DNA of 64,000 nt from Pseudomonas kilonensis (GTDB lineage Bacteria; Pseudomonadota; Gammaproteobacteria; Pseudomonadales; Pseudomonadaceae): the NCBI RefSeq assembly GCF_001269885.1, contig NZ_LHVH01000014.1:62001-126000 (forward strand), written 5' to 3'. The position numbers and the translations under genes are program-made. Every line of letters begins with the position of its first letter. Within the stretch, counting starts at the first letter, position 1. Below the pieces are notes generated by a model. It was not told the origin of the DNA and did no database searches. It was given only the letters and a program-made list of their open reading frames with translations. Positions 18,959 to 28,850 of the stretch are shown here, piece after piece.

Positions 18959-20581
18959 GTGAAGAATTGGACATTGCGCCAACGCATCCTGGCGAGTTTT
19001 GCGGTGATCATCGCCATCATGCTGTTGATGGTGGTTGTCTCGTATTCACGGTTGTTGAAGATCCAGGACAGCGGAGAAAAGGTCCGGACCGATGCGGTGC
19101 CGGGGGTATATTTCAGTTCCATGATTCGCGGCGGCTGGGTCGACAGCTACGTCTTGACCCAACAAATCGTCGGCCTTTCGGGCAACCGGGAAATCACCGC
19201 CCAGGACAAGGCCCGCTACCAGGGCTTCGAGCAGCACCTGCGCGAAGAAATACAGAACTATCAAAAACTGATCCAGAACCCCGCCGACCAGGCCTCTTTC
19301 GACGAGTTCGAGGCCAATCACCTGGCGTTCAACCAGGCCATGGCAAAGGTCCTGGACTTGTACCAGCGCAAGGACTACGAAGGTGCGCGGCAGGCCTTGG
19401 ACAAAGAGCTGACGCCAGAATGGATCGGCGGCCGCGGGCATTTGAACCAGATCATCGAGCGCAATCGTGAGCTGGCGGAAAACGCCACCCTGACCATCGG
19501 CGATGCGGTCACCGCGGCCAAGATCGCCATGGGCCTGTCGTTCCTGGTCGCGCTGATCATCGCCGTGCTGTGCGGGTTGTTGTTGATGCGGGCGATCATG
19601 GGGCCGATGAACCGTATCGTCGAGATTCTCGAGATCATGCGCAGCGGCGACCTGAGCGGACGCCTGAACCTGGCGCGCAAGGACGAATTCGGTGCGGTGG
19701 AAACCGGCTTCAACGACATGATGGCCGAACTGACCTCGCTGGTGTCCCAGGCCCAGCGCTCCTCCGTGCAGGTCACCACCTCGGTCACCGAGATCGCCGC
19801 CACCTCGCGCCAGCAGCAGGCCACGGCCACCGAAACCGCCGCCACCACCACCGAGATCGGCGCGACCTCCCGGGAAATCGCCGCCACTTCCCGGGACCTG
19901 GTGCGCACCATGACCGAAGTGTCCACCGCCGCCGACCAGGCTTCGGTGGCCGCCGGCTCCGGCCAGCAAGGCCTGGCGCGCATGGAGGAAACCATGCATT
20001 CGGTGATGGGCGCCGCCGACCTGGTGAACGCCAAGCTGGCGATCCTCAACGAGAAGGCCGGCAACATCAACCAGGTGGTGGTGACCATCGTCAAAGTGGC
20101 CGACCAGACCAACCTGTTGTCCCTCAACGCCGCCATCGAGGCTGAGAAGGCCGGTGAGTACGGGCGCGGTTTCGCCGTGGTTGCCACGGAAGTACGGCGC
20201 CTGGCCGACCAGACCGCCGTGGCGACCTATGACATCGAGCAGATGGTGCGCGAGATCCAGTCCGCGGTATCGGCCGGTGTGATGGGCATGGACAAGTTCT
20301 CCGAAGAAGTGCGTCGGGGCATGGCCGAAGTGCAGCAGGTGGGTGAGCAACTGTCGCAGATCATCCATCAGGTTCAGGCCCTGGCGCCGCGCGTGTTGAT
20401 GGTCAACGAAGGCATGCAGGCCCAGGCCACCGGTGCCGAGCAGATCAACCACGCCTTGGTGCAGTTGGGCGATGCCAGCAGCCAGACCGTGGATTCCCTG
20501 CGCCAGGCCAGTTCCGCCATCGACGAGCTGAGCCAGGTCGCCGTAGGGCTGCGCAGCGGCGTCTCGCGTTTCAAAGTCTGA
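18959..20581 (+). CDS. wspA: Methyl-accepting chemotaxis protein WspA
   Basis: A 540-residue membrane chemoreceptor, the input of the Wsp system that senses surface contact and envelope stress. Transmembrane segment 1 is near residues 8-30 and segment 2 near 185-207, enclosing a periplasmic four-helix-bundle-type domain. A HAMP domain and a cytoplasmic signalling hairpin follow (LLSLNAAIEAEKAGEYGRGF). The start is GTG at 18959 with GAGG seven bases upstream. The stop codon overlaps the wspB ATG by one base. First gene of the seven-gene operon. Confidence 0.95.
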   Translation: MKNWTLRQRILASFAVIIAIMLLMVVVSYSRLLKIQDSGEKVRTDAVPGVYFSSMIRGGWVDSYVLTQQIVGLSGNREITAQDKARYQGFEQHLREEIQNYQKLIQNPADQASFDEFEANHLAFNQAMAKVLDLYQRKDYEGARQALDKELTPEWIGGRGHLNQIIERNRELAENATLTIGDAVTAAKIAMGLSFLVALIIAVLCGLLLMRAIMGPMNRIVEILEIMRSGDLSGRLNLARKDEFGAVETGFNDMMAELTSLVSQAQRSSVQVTTSVTEIAATSRQQQATATETAATTTEIGATSREIAATSRDLVRTMTEVSTAADQASVAAGSGQQGLARMEETMHSVMGAADLVNAKLAILNEKAGNINQVVVTIVKVADQTNLLSLNAAIEAEKAGEYGRGFAVVATEVRRLADQTAVATYDIEQMVREIQSAVSAGVMGMDKFSEEVRRGMAEVQQVGEQLSQIIHQVQALAPRVLMVNEGMQAQATGAEQINHALVQLGDASSQTVDSLRQASSAIDELSQVAVGLRSGVSRFKV

Positions 20582-21117
20582 TGGGCGAACTAGAGACCCG
20601 CCGTGGCGCCGCACCGACGGCCCGCCAGTCGTTGTTCCTGGTGTTCTGCATCGGCAACGAACGTTACGCCCTGCAGGCCATCGATGTGGTGGAAGTGCTG
20701 CCGCGCCTGCCTCTCAAGCCGATTGCCCGGGCGCCGTCCTGGGTGGCGGGGGTGTTTGCCTGGCGCGGCACGGTGGTGCCGGTGATCGACCTGTGCGCCC
20801 TGACCTTCGGCCAGAGCGCCGAGGCCCGGACCAGTACGCGATTGGTGCTGGTGCGCTATCAGGGCGACGCACAACAAATGGGACAAGTGCTGGGGTTGAT
20901 CCTGGAACAGGCGACCGACACCGTGCGCTGCGCCCCGGCCGATTTCAAACCCTATGGCCTGGACAACCGGCAGGCGCCGTACCTCGGCCCTGTCCGTGAA
21001 GATGCCCTGGGGTTGCTGCAATGGGTGCGGGTCAATGACCTGCTCGATGAATCCGTTCGGGCGCTGCTGTTTCCTGCGCCGCCGCTGAACCTCGATGACC
21101 TCGAGGCCACGCCATGA
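20581..21117 (+). CDS. wspB: CheW-like adaptor WspB
   Basis: A 178-residue CheW-domain scaffold that links WspA to the kinase WspE. Visible CheW features: FLVFCIGNERYALQAIDVVE at the N terminus, WVAGVFAWRGTVVPVIDLCA, and VLGLILEQATDTVRC. It overlaps wspA by one base and wspC by four bases (ATGA), which indicates tight translational coupling. Confidence 0.95.
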   Translation: MGELETRRGAAPTARQSLFLVFCIGNERYALQAIDVVEVLPRLPLKPIARAPSWVAGVFAWRGTVVPVIDLCALTFGQSAEARTSTRLVLVRYQGDAQQMGQVLGLILEQATDTVRCAPADFKPYGLDNRQAPYLGPVREDALGLLQWVRVNDLLDESVRALLFPAPPLNLDDLEATP

Positions 21118-22379
21118 ACAACGACCAGCGTTTTTTCGATTTCCTCAAGGAGCGCATCGGCCTGGATGTGACCTCCGTCGGCACCGCGATCATTGAGCGG
21201 GCCGTGCGCCAGCGCATCATTGCCGTGCCCGGGCGAACCGCCGATGAATATTGGCAGGCCCTGCAGCATTCGGCCCAGGAGCAGCAGGCGCTGATCGAAG
21301 CGGTGATCGTCCCGGAGACCTGGTTCTTCCGCTACCCGGAATCCTTCGCGACCCTCGCCAGGCTGGCCGTCAAGCGCCTGGCCGAGATCAAGCACCTGCG
21401 CGCGCTGCGCATCCTCAGCCTGCCGTGTTCCACTGGCGAAGAACCTTATTCGATTGCCATGGCCTTGCTCGACGCAGGCCTGGGACCGCATCAGTTCAAG
21501 GTAGACGGCCTGGACGTCAGCCCGCTGTCGGTGGCGCGGGCCAAGGAAGCGCGCTACGGCAGGAATTCCTTCCGTGGCGCGGAACTGGGTTTTCGCGAGT
21601 GGTACTTCGACGCCGAAGACGAGGGTTATCGCCTCAGCGAGCGGGTGCGTGAACAGGTGCGTTTGCAAGTAGGCAACCTGCTGGATCCGGCTTTGCTGGT
21701 GAACGAGGCACCTTACGATTTTGTGTTCTGTCGCAACCTGTTGATCTATTTCGACCAGCCGACCCAACAGCAGGTGTTCGAGGTGCTCAAGCGTCTGACC
21801 CATCAGGACGGCGTGCTGTTCATCGGCCCCGCCGAGGGCAGCTTGCTGGGCCGACTGGGCATGCGCTCGATCGGGATCGCCCAATCGTTCGCCTTCAGCC
21901 GCCAGGGGGCCCCCGAGCCGCAACCGTTGCCGGCCTTGATGCCGACCCCGCTGCCGGTTCGTCAGCCACCGCCCCGCGTTGTCCCTCCGGTGATTCGGCC
22001 GCGGCCGTTTGCGGCGAGCGTGACGCCGATTGTCGAGCCCAAAAGCAGCGATGCCGCGACCTTGCTGGCCAATATCGCCGCCCTGGCCAACGGTGGCAAA
22101 AGCGCCGAGGCCCGCGTGGCTTGCGAAGCCTACTTGCGCAGCCACGCGCCAAACGCCCAGGTGTTCTATTGGTTGGGCCTGCTCAGCGACATGGCTGGCA
22201 GCGCCCTTGAAGCCCAGGGTTTTTATCGCAAGGCGCTTTATCTTGAACCGCAACACGCCGAGGCCCTGGTGCATCTGGCGGCGCTGCTGGCTTCCCAGGG
22301 AGACGCGGCCGGAGCCCGTCGATTGCAGGAACGCGCCGCCCGTAGCGGGCGCGCGGCAGACAGTGAGCACAAACGATGA
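21114..22379 (+). CDS. wspC: CheR-type methyltransferase WspC
   Basis: A 421-residue S-adenosylmethionine-dependent methyltransferase that methylates WspA glutamates and raises system output. The CheR catalytic domain covers about residues 1-260, with ILSLPCSTGEEPYSIAMALL (SAM-binding) and FVFCRNLLIYFD. A proline-rich linker at about 263-300 leads to a C-terminal tetratricopeptide-like region (about 310-415), as in other WspC proteins. It overlaps both neighbours by four bases. Confidence 0.95.
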   Translation: MNNDQRFFDFLKERIGLDVTSVGTAIIERAVRQRIIAVPGRTADEYWQALQHSAQEQQALIEAVIVPETWFFRYPESFATLARLAVKRLAEIKHLRALRILSLPCSTGEEPYSIAMALLDAGLGPHQFKVDGLDVSPLSVARAKEARYGRNSFRGAELGFREWYFDAEDEGYRLSERVREQVRLQVGNLLDPALLVNEAPYDFVFCRNLLIYFDQPTQQQVFEVLKRLTHQDGVLFIGPAEGSLLGRLGMRSIGIAQSFAFSRQGAPEPQPLPALMPTPLPVRQPPPRVVPPVIRPRPFAASVTPIVEPKSSDAATLLANIAALANGGKSAEARVACEAYLRSHAPNAQVFYWLGLLSDMAGSALEAQGFYRKALYLEPQHAEALVHLAALLASQGDAAGARRLQERAARSGRAADSEHKR

Positions 22380-23047
22380 GCGGTTCGGCTTCTTACACCG
22401 TCACCCATGACGATGCCCAGGCAATCGACGACTGCTGGAATCGCATCGGCGTGCATGGCGACAAATCCTGTCCGCTGTTGGTCGAGCATATCCACTGCCG
22501 CAATTGCTCGGTGTATTCGGCGGCCGCCACCCGGCTGCTCGACCGTTATGCCTTGCCGCAGGATCAGCGGGAGGTGTCCCTGGCCCCGGTGGACACCGAT
22601 GTGGTCACGCGTTCGCTGCTGATGTTCCGCCTCGGCGAGGAATGGCTGGGCCTGACCACGCGCAGCCTGGTGGAAGTGGCGCCGTTGCAGCCGATCCATT
22701 CCTTGCCCCACCAGCGCTCGCGGGCCTTGTTGGGCGTGGCGAATGTACGCGGGGCGCTGGTGGCCTGCCTGTCGCTGGTCGAGCTGTTGGACCTGGAGCC
22801 CGGCGCGGCGGTGGCTGCCGGCGCACGGGTGATGCCGCGCATGTTGATTGTCGCGGCCAAGGGCGGGCCGGTGGTGGTGCCGGTGGATGAGGTGGACGGC
22901 ATCCATGCCATCGATGAGCGCATCCTGGCGAGCGCTTCGCAATCGACGGGCAAGTACACCCGTGGCGTGCTGCCCTTCAAGGGCCGCAGCCTGCGCTGGC
23001 TGGATGAAGAACAGCTGCTGTCCGCCGTGGCCCGGAGCCTGTCATGA
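22376..23047 (+). CDS. wspD: CheW-like adaptor WspD
   Basis: A 223-residue protein. About 75 N-terminal residues include a cysteine-containing segment (CPLLVEHIHCRNCSVYS) and precede a CheW domain (MFRLGEEWLGLTTRSLVEV, LLGVANVRGALVACLSL). It is the second adaptor of the Wsp complex, needed with WspB for receptor-kinase coupling and localisation. It overlaps wspC and wspE by four bases each. Confidence 0.95.
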   Translation: MSGSASYTVTHDDAQAIDDCWNRIGVHGDKSCPLLVEHIHCRNCSVYSAAATRLLDRYALPQDQREVSLAPVDTDVVTRSLLMFRLGEEWLGLTTRSLVEVAPLQPIHSLPHQRSRALLGVANVRGALVACLSLVELLDLEPGAAVAAGARVMPRMLIVAAKGGPVVVPVDEVDGIHAIDERILASASQSTGKYTRGVLPFKGRSLRWLDEEQLLSAVARSLS

Positions 23048-25308
23048 CCCCAGATCAGATGCGTGACGCCTCGTTGCTGGAACTGTTCAGCCTGGAAGCC
23101 GAAGCCCAGACCCAGGTGCTGAGCACCGGCCTGCTGGCCCTGGAGCGCGACCCGACCCAGGCCGAGTACCTCGAGTCGTGCATGCGCGCGGCGCACTCCC
23201 TCAAGGGCGCGGCGCGCATTGTCGGGGTGGACGCCGGGGTCAGCGTGGCCCATGTGATGGAGGATTGCCTGGTCAGCGCCCAGGAGCGGCGCCTGGTGTT
23301 GGGCGCCGAGCACATCGACGCCTTGCTGCAAGGCACCGACCTGCTGACGCGCATCGCCACCCCGGGCAACAGCGTCGGCGCCGCGGACATCGACGCCTAT
23401 GTGGGGTTGATGGGGCGTCTGCTTGATCCCAACGCGCCACAGGCCCCGGCAATGGTCTTACCAACCGTCGAGACACCGGTCGAGCCGCTACGCGTCGAGC
23501 TGCCGGAAGTGGAACTGCCCCCGGCAACGGAGCCTGCCCCCAAGCGCAAACGGGTCACCGAAGGCGGCGAGCGGGTCTTGCGGGTCACGGCCGAACGCCT
23601 CAACAGTTTGCTTGATCTGTCGAGCAAATCCCTGGTGGAGACCCAGCGCCTCAAGCCCTGGCTGGCGACGATGCAACGCCTCAAGCGCCAGCAAAGCAGC
23701 GGCCTGCGCGCCCTTGAAGAGCTGAACGTACACCTCAAGGACCATGCCCTGAGCCTGCAAGCCCAGGAAGCCCTTGGCGATGCCCGCCGTTTGCTCGCCG
23801 AAACCCAGCAATGGCTGGCGCAGAAAACCGCCGAGCTGGATGAGTTCGCCTGGCAGGCCAGTCAACGGGCGCAGGTGCTGTACGACACGGCGCTGGCCTG
23901 TCGCATGCGCCCGTTCGCCGATGTGCTTTCGGGGCAGACACGCATGGTCCGTGACCTGGGCCGCAGCCTGGGCAAACAGGTGCGCCTGGAGATTGAGGGC
24001 GAGAAAACCCAGGTCGACCGCGATGTGCTGGAAAAGCTCGAAGCGCCGCTGACCCATTTGCTGCGCAACGCCGTGGACCATGGCATCGAAACCCCGGAGC
24101 AACGAATGCTGGCCGGCAAGCCCGCCGAAGGCCTGATCCGCCTGCGGGCTTCCCATCAGGCTGGCCTGTTGGTGTTGGAGTTGGCGGACGATGGCGCCGG
24201 GGTGGACCTGGAACGGGTGCGCCGCAGCATCGTCGAGCGCGGCCTTTCCCCTGAGCAAACCGCCGCCAGCCTGAGCGAAGAGGAGCTGCTGACCTTCCTG
24301 TTCCTGCCCGGTTTCAGCCTGCGCGACAAAGTCACCGAAGTGTCCGGGCGCGGCGTCGGCCTGGACGCCGTCCAGCACATGGTCCGGCAACTGCGCGGTG
24401 CGGTGGTGCTGGAGCAGACGGCGGGCGAGGGCAGTCGCTTTCACCTCGAGGTACCGCTGACGCTGTCGGTGGTGCGCAGCCTGGTGGTGGAAGTCGGCGA
24501 TGAAGCGTACGCCTTTCCCCTGGCCCACATCGAACGCATGTGCGACCTGGCGCCGGAAGACATCGTCCAGGTCGAAGGTCGCCAGCATTTCTGGCACGAA
24601 GGCCGGCATATCGGCTTGGTCGCCGCCAGCCAGTTGCTCAATCGCCCGGCGACGCAAGGCAGTAGCCAGACCCTCAAGGTCGTGGTGATCCGCGAGCGCG
24701 AGACGATCTACGGCGTGGCGGTGGAGCGCTTCATCGGCGAGCGGACCCTGGTGGTTTTGCCCCTGGACGAACGCTTGGGCAAGGTCCAGGACATTTCCGC
24801 CGGGGCCTTGCTCGACGATGGCTCGGTGGTGTTGATTGTCGATGTCGAAGACCTGCTGCGTTCGGTGGACAAATTGCTCGATACCGGGCGCCTGGAACGC
24901 ATCGCCCGACAGAACCAGGCCCAGGCCCCGCGCAAGCGGATCCTGGTGGTGGACGATTCCCTGACCGTGCGCGAGCTGCAACGCAAATTGTTGCTCAATC
25001 GCGGCTACGACGTGGCGGTGGCGGTGGATGGCATGGATGGCTGGAATGCATTGCGCTCGGAGGATTTCGACTTGCTGATCACCGACATCGACATGCCACG
25101 CATGGACGGCATCGAGCTGGTGTCGCTGTTGCGGCGCGACAACCGCTTGCAGTCGCTGCCGGTGATGGTGGTGTCCTACAAGGACCGTGAAGAAGACCGC
25201 CGTCGTGGTCTCGACGCCGGGGCCGACTATTATCTGGCCAAGGCGAGTTTTCACGACGACGCCCTGCTCGACGCCGTGGTTGAATTGATCGGAGGGGCGC
25301 GCGCTTGA
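23044..25308 (+). CDS. wspE: CheA-type hybrid histidine kinase WspE
   Basis: A 754-residue hybrid kinase that phosphorylates WspR and WspF. Domains in order: N-terminal HPt with phospho-accepting His51 (AAHSLKGAARIVG), a histidine-kinase catalytic core (LLRNAVDHGIETPEQR N-box; SGRGVGLDAV G-box), a CheW-like regulatory domain, and a C-terminal receiver (RILVVDDSLTVRE; phospho-Asp in ITDIDMPRMDG). It overlaps wspD by four bases and the wspF start by four. Confidence 0.96.
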   Translation: MTPDQMRDASLLELFSLEAEAQTQVLSTGLLALERDPTQAEYLESCMRAAHSLKGAARIVGVDAGVSVAHVMEDCLVSAQERRLVLGAEHIDALLQGTDLLTRIATPGNSVGAADIDAYVGLMGRLLDPNAPQAPAMVLPTVETPVEPLRVELPEVELPPATEPAPKRKRVTEGGERVLRVTAERLNSLLDLSSKSLVETQRLKPWLATMQRLKRQQSSGLRALEELNVHLKDHALSLQAQEALGDARRLLAETQQWLAQKTAELDEFAWQASQRAQVLYDTALACRMRPFADVLSGQTRMVRDLGRSLGKQVRLEIEGEKTQVDRDVLEKLEAPLTHLLRNAVDHGIETPEQRMLAGKPAEGLIRLRASHQAGLLVLELADDGAGVDLERVRRSIVERGLSPEQTAASLSEEELLTFLFLPGFSLRDKVTEVSGRGVGLDAVQHMVRQLRGAVVLEQTAGEGSRFHLEVPLTLSVVRSLVVEVGDEAYAFPLAHIERMCDLAPEDIVQVEGRQHFWHEGRHIGLVAASQLLNRPATQGSSQTLKVVVIRERETIYGVAVERFIGERTLVVLPLDERLGKVQDISAGALLDDGSVVLIVDVEDLLRSVDKLLDTGRLERIARQNQAQAPRKRILVVDDSLTVRELQRKLLLNRGYDVAVAVDGMDGWNALRSEDFDLLITDIDMPRMDGIELVSLLRRDNRLQSLPVMVVSYKDREEDRRRGLDAGADYYLAKASFHDDALLDAVVELIGGARA

Positions 25309-26312
25309 AGATCGCCATCGTCAATGACATGCCCCTGGCGGTCGAGGCCCTGCGTCGTGCCCTGGCGTTCGAGCCGGCGCATCAACTGGTCTGGGTGGCC
25401 GCCAACGGCGCCGAGGCGGTGCAACGCTGCGCCGAATACACCCCGGACCTGATCCTCATGGACTTGTTCATGCCGATCATGGATGGCGTGGAAGCCACCC
25501 GGCGGATCATGGCCGACAGCCCATGCGCTATTGTGATTGTCACCGGGGACAGCCAGCAGAACGTCCACCGGGTGTTCGAGGCCATGGGCCATGGCGCGCT
25601 GGATGTGGTCGATACCCCGGCCTTGGGGGTCGGTAACCCGGCGGACGCTGCAGCGCCGCTGCTGCGCAAGATCACCAACATCGGCTGGTTGATCGGTGAG
25701 CGCAACAAGCGTGAACGACCGCCAGCGGCGCAGCGTGCGGCAGTGTCGCGCAAGAGCCTGGTGGCCATCGGGTCGTCGGCGGGCGGGCCGGCGGCGCTGG
25801 AGGTGCTGCTCAAGGCGCTGCCGCGTGACTTTACCCCGGCCATCGTGCTGGTCCAGCATGTGGACGAAGTGTTCGCCGCCGGCATGGCGGAGTGGCTGGG
25901 CAGTGTCTCGGGCCACACGGTGCGCCTGGCCCGGCAGGGCGAGACGCCACAGAGCGGCACGGTGTTGCTGGCCGGGACCAATCATCATCTGCGCTTGTTG
26001 AAGGACGGCACCCTGGCCTACACCGCCGAGCCGGTGAACGAGATCTACCGGCCTTCCATCGACGTGTTTTTTGAAAGTGTCGCCCAGTACTGGAGCGGTG
26101 ACGCGGTGGGTGTATTGCTCACCGGCATGGGCCGCGACGGTGCGCAAGGGCTTAAACTGATGCGCCAGCAGGGCTATGTGACCATCGCCCAGGACCAGCG
26201 CAGCAGCGCGGTGTACGGGATGCCCAAAGCGGCGGCCGCCATCGACGCCGCCGTCCATATTCTCGCCCTGGACGCTATCGCGCCACGGCTGTTGGAGATT
26301 TTTACCCCATGA
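25305..26312 (+). CDS. wspF: CheB-type methylesterase WspF
   Basis: A 335-residue receiver-methylesterase that demethylates WspA and damps the system. Loss-of-function changes here are the classic route to wrinkly-spreader and wrinkled small-colony variants. The receiver phospho-Asp is in ILMDLFMPIMDG. The esterase triad is seen as Ser in IGSSAGGPAAL, His in LVQHVDEVF and Asp in TGMGRDGAQGL. The start is TTG at 25305, overlapping the wspE stop; a rare start codon may keep its level low. Confidence 0.95.
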   Translation: MKIAIVNDMPLAVEALRRALAFEPAHQLVWVAANGAEAVQRCAEYTPDLILMDLFMPIMDGVEATRRIMADSPCAIVIVTGDSQQNVHRVFEAMGHGALDVVDTPALGVGNPADAAAPLLRKITNIGWLIGERNKRERPPAAQRAAVSRKSLVAIGSSAGGPAALEVLLKALPRDFTPAIVLVQHVDEVFAAGMAEWLGSVSGHTVRLARQGETPQSGTVLLAGTNHHLRLLKDGTLAYTAEPVNEIYRPSIDVFFESVAQYWSGDAVGVLLTGMGRDGAQGLKLMRQQGYVTIAQDQRSSAVYGMPKAAAAIDAAVHILALDAIAPRLLEIFTP

Positions 26313-26357
26313 TGAACCCCGCCAGCCTTGCGCCAGGGCGTACTCAGGTAAGCCACC

Positions 26358-27359
26358 ATGAATGATCTGCAGCTCGACGAATTCAAGCGCGATGAGAACG
26401 CCGCCATGGTCTTGCTCGTCGACGACCAGGCGATGATCGGCGAAGCGGTGCGGCGCGGGCTATCGAACGAAGACAACATCGACTTCCATTTCTGCTCCGA
26501 TCCTCACCAGGCCATCGCCCATGCGATTCGCATCAAGCCGACGGTGATTCTCCAGGACCTGGTGATGCCCGGCCTGGATGGCTTGAGCCTGGTGCGCGAG
26601 TACCGTAACCATCCGGCCACCCGCGATATCCCGATCATTGTCCTGTCCACCAAGGAGGACCCGTTGATCAAGAGCGCGGCGTTCGCCGCCGGGGCCAACG
26701 ACTACCTGGTCAAGTTGCCGGACAACATCGAACTGGTGGCGCGCATCCGCTATCACTCGCGTTCCTACATGATGCTGTTGCAACGCGACGCGGCCTATCG
26801 GGCGCTGCGGGTCAGCCAGCAGCAACTGCTCGACACCAACCTGGTGCTGCAACGCTTGATGAACTCCGACGGCCTGACCGGCCTGTCCAATCGCCGGCAC
26901 TTCGACGAATACCTGGAGCTGGAATGGCGCAGGGCGATGCGCGACCAGAGCCAACTGTCGCTGCTGATGATCGACGTGGACTACTTCAAGTCCTACAACG
27001 ACAACTTCGGCCACTTGGAAGGCGACGAAGCGCTGCGCAAGGTCGCCACGGCGATCCGCGAGGCGTGCAGCCGTCCGTCCGACTTGCCGGCCCGCTACGG
27101 CGGCGAGGAGTTCGCCCTGGTCCTGCCCGGCACCTCGCCGGGCGGCGCCCGGCTGATGGCCGAGAAACTGCGCCAGGGCGTCGCCGCCCTGAAAATCCCC
27201 CACACCACCCCCGACGACGGTGCAAGCCTGACTGTCAGCATCGGCGTCTCGACCTTCATCCCCCAGCAGGGTGGCGAATGCCGGCAACTGATCTCGGCGG
27301 CGGACAAGGGGTTGTACCTGGCCAAGCACAATGGGCGTAATCGGGTGGGTTTCGAATAA
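26358..27359 (+). CDS. wspR: Diguanylate cyclase response regulator WspR
   Basis: A 333-residue receiver-GGDEF protein that makes c-di-GMP when phosphorylated by WspE, promoting biofilm matrix production. The receiver phospho-Asp is D67 ([12 protein letters not shown]). A helical stalk (about 135-170) leads to the GGDEF domain with active-site GGEEF at 248-252. The inhibitory I-site is R239-P-S-D242, five residues before it, so product feedback is expected. Unlike the other wsp genes it is separated from its neighbour, by 45 bases. Confidence 0.96.
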   Translation: MNDLQLDEFKRDENAAMVLLVDDQAMIGEAVRRGLSNEDNIDFHFCSDPHQAIAHAIRIKPTVILQDLVMPGLDGLSLVREYRNHPATRDIPIIVLSTKEDPLIKSAAFAAGANDYLVKLPDNIELVARIRYHSRSYMMLLQRDAAYRALRVSQQQLLDTNLVLQRLMNSDGLTGLSNRRHFDEYLELEWRRAMRDQSQLSLLMIDVDYFKSYNDNFGHLEGDEALRKVATAIREACSRPSDLPARYGGEEFALVLPGTSPGGARLMAEKLRQGVAALKIPHTTPDDGASLTVSIGVSTFIPQQGGECRQLISAADKGLYLAKHNGRNRVGFE

Positions 27360-27389
27360 ACCACCCTGAATGTCGGCTTGAATGCTTTT

Positions 27390-27520
27390 GTGGCGAGGGG
27401 ATTTATCCCCGCTGGGCTGCGCAGCAGCCCTAAAGCCCGACAACTCGGTGTGTCAGGCAAATTGAGTTGACTGTATTTGGGGCTGCTGCGCAGCCCAGCG
27501 GGGATAAATCCCCTCGCCAC
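27390..27520. repeat. REP pair, GTGGCGAGGGG type
   Basis: Near-perfect mirror pair (GTGGCGAGGGGATTTATCCC and complement), each followed by CTGGGCTGCGCAGCAGCC-like inner palindromes. It follows wspR and precedes prfB; it may act as a transcription or mRNA-decay boundary. Confidence 0.88.
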
Positions 27521-27645
27521 AGGGGGATTGTGCAGATCAATCCCTGAACCTCATTGCCCCTAAAGCCGCCAGGCGGGCTGCCGCTGGCGCTTGATTACGT
27601 TATACTCGCCGGCTTTCAAAAGTTCGCCAACGAGTGCTGCCCGCC

Positions 27646-28741
27646 ATGGAAATCAACCCGATCCTGAACACCATCAAGGACCTGTCCGAGCGCTCCGAAA
27701 CTATTCGGGGGTATCTTTGACTACGATCAAAAGCATGAGCGTCTGACCGAAGTCAATCGCGAGCTTGAAGATCCGAATGTCTGGAACAACCCTTCGTACG
27801 CCCAGGAACTGGGCCGCGAGCGTTCTGCGCTGGCGCAGATCGTCGAGACCCTGGACGAGTTGTCCAGCGGCCTGGCCGATTGCCGCGACCTGCTGGACAT
27901 GGCTGTCGAAGAGAACGATGAAGGTGCAGTCGGCGATGTCGTCGCCGAGCTGACACGCCTGGACGAGAACCTCGCCAAGCTGGAATTCCGTCGCATGTTC
28001 AGCGGCGAGATGGACATGAACAACGCCTACCTGGACATCCAGGCCGGTTCCGGCGGCACCGAGGCCCAGGACTGGGCCAACATCCTGCTGCGCATGTACC
28101 TGCGCTGGGCTGACAAACGCGGTTTCGACGCCACCATCATGGAACTGTCGGCCGGTGAAGTCGCCGGGATCAAGGGCGCCACGGTGCACATCAAGGGCGA
28201 ATACGCCTTTGGCTGGCTGCGGACCGAGATCGGCGTGCACCGCCTGGTGCGCAAGAGCCCGTTCGACTCCGGCAACCGCCGCCACACCTCGTTCTCGGCC
28301 GTATTCGTTTCGCCGGAAATCGATGACAACATCGAGATCGAGATCAACCCGGCGGACTTGCGCATCGACACCTACCGTTCCTCCGGGGCCGGTGGTCAGC
28401 ACGTTAACACCACCGACTCGGCCGTACGGATTACCCACGTACCGACCAACACCGTGGTCAGTTGCCAGAACGAGCGTTCCCAGCACGCCAACAAAGACAC
28501 CGCGATGAAGATGCTCCGGGCTCGCCTGTACGAGCAGGAAGTGCAGAAGCGCAACGCGGCGTCCCAGGCGCTGGAAGACACCAAGTCGGACATCGGCTGG
28601 GGTCACCAGATCCGTTCGTACGTGCTCGATGCCTCGCGGATCAAGGATCTGCGGACCAGCATCGAACGCAGCGATTGCGACAAGGTGCTCGATGGCGATA
28701 TCGATGAATACCTGATCGCCAGCCTCAAACAAGGGCTGTAA
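27646..28741 (+). CDS. prfB: Peptide chain release factor 2 (programmed +1 frameshift)
   Basis: Release factor for UAA/UGA stops. The first 24 codons (27646-27717) end at an in-frame TGA; a +1 shift that skips T27718 continues in the 27719-28741 frame, giving 364 residues. The main part contains the GGQ motif ([20 protein letters not shown]) that triggers peptidyl-tRNA hydrolysis. The stop-codon-recognition loop (SPF) is in [16 protein letters not shown]. lysS lies about 110 bases downstream, the common prfB-lysS arrangement. Confidence 0.97.
27707..27721 (+). promoter_or_regulatory. prfB frameshift site
   Basis: GGGGGTATCTTTGAC: an internal Shine-Dalgarno-like G-run, slippery CTT and TGA followed by C, matching the known autoregulatory site. 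Low RF2 stalls the ribosome at TGA and favours the +1 shift. Confidence 0.95.
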
Positions 28742-28850
28742 CGCGACACCCATGCGGCGGGCAGGCACGCTTCCATCAGGGAGCATGACTCGCCCGCAAA
28801 CTCCGGCCCGGGGCCGGGGGCAACGAACCTGTGATGGAATCCTTAAAGAC

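Noticed and set aside
19046..20614. Open frame of about 520 codons on the minus strand
   Set aside because: Antisense to wspA; His/Gly-rich composition is typical of a shadow frame.
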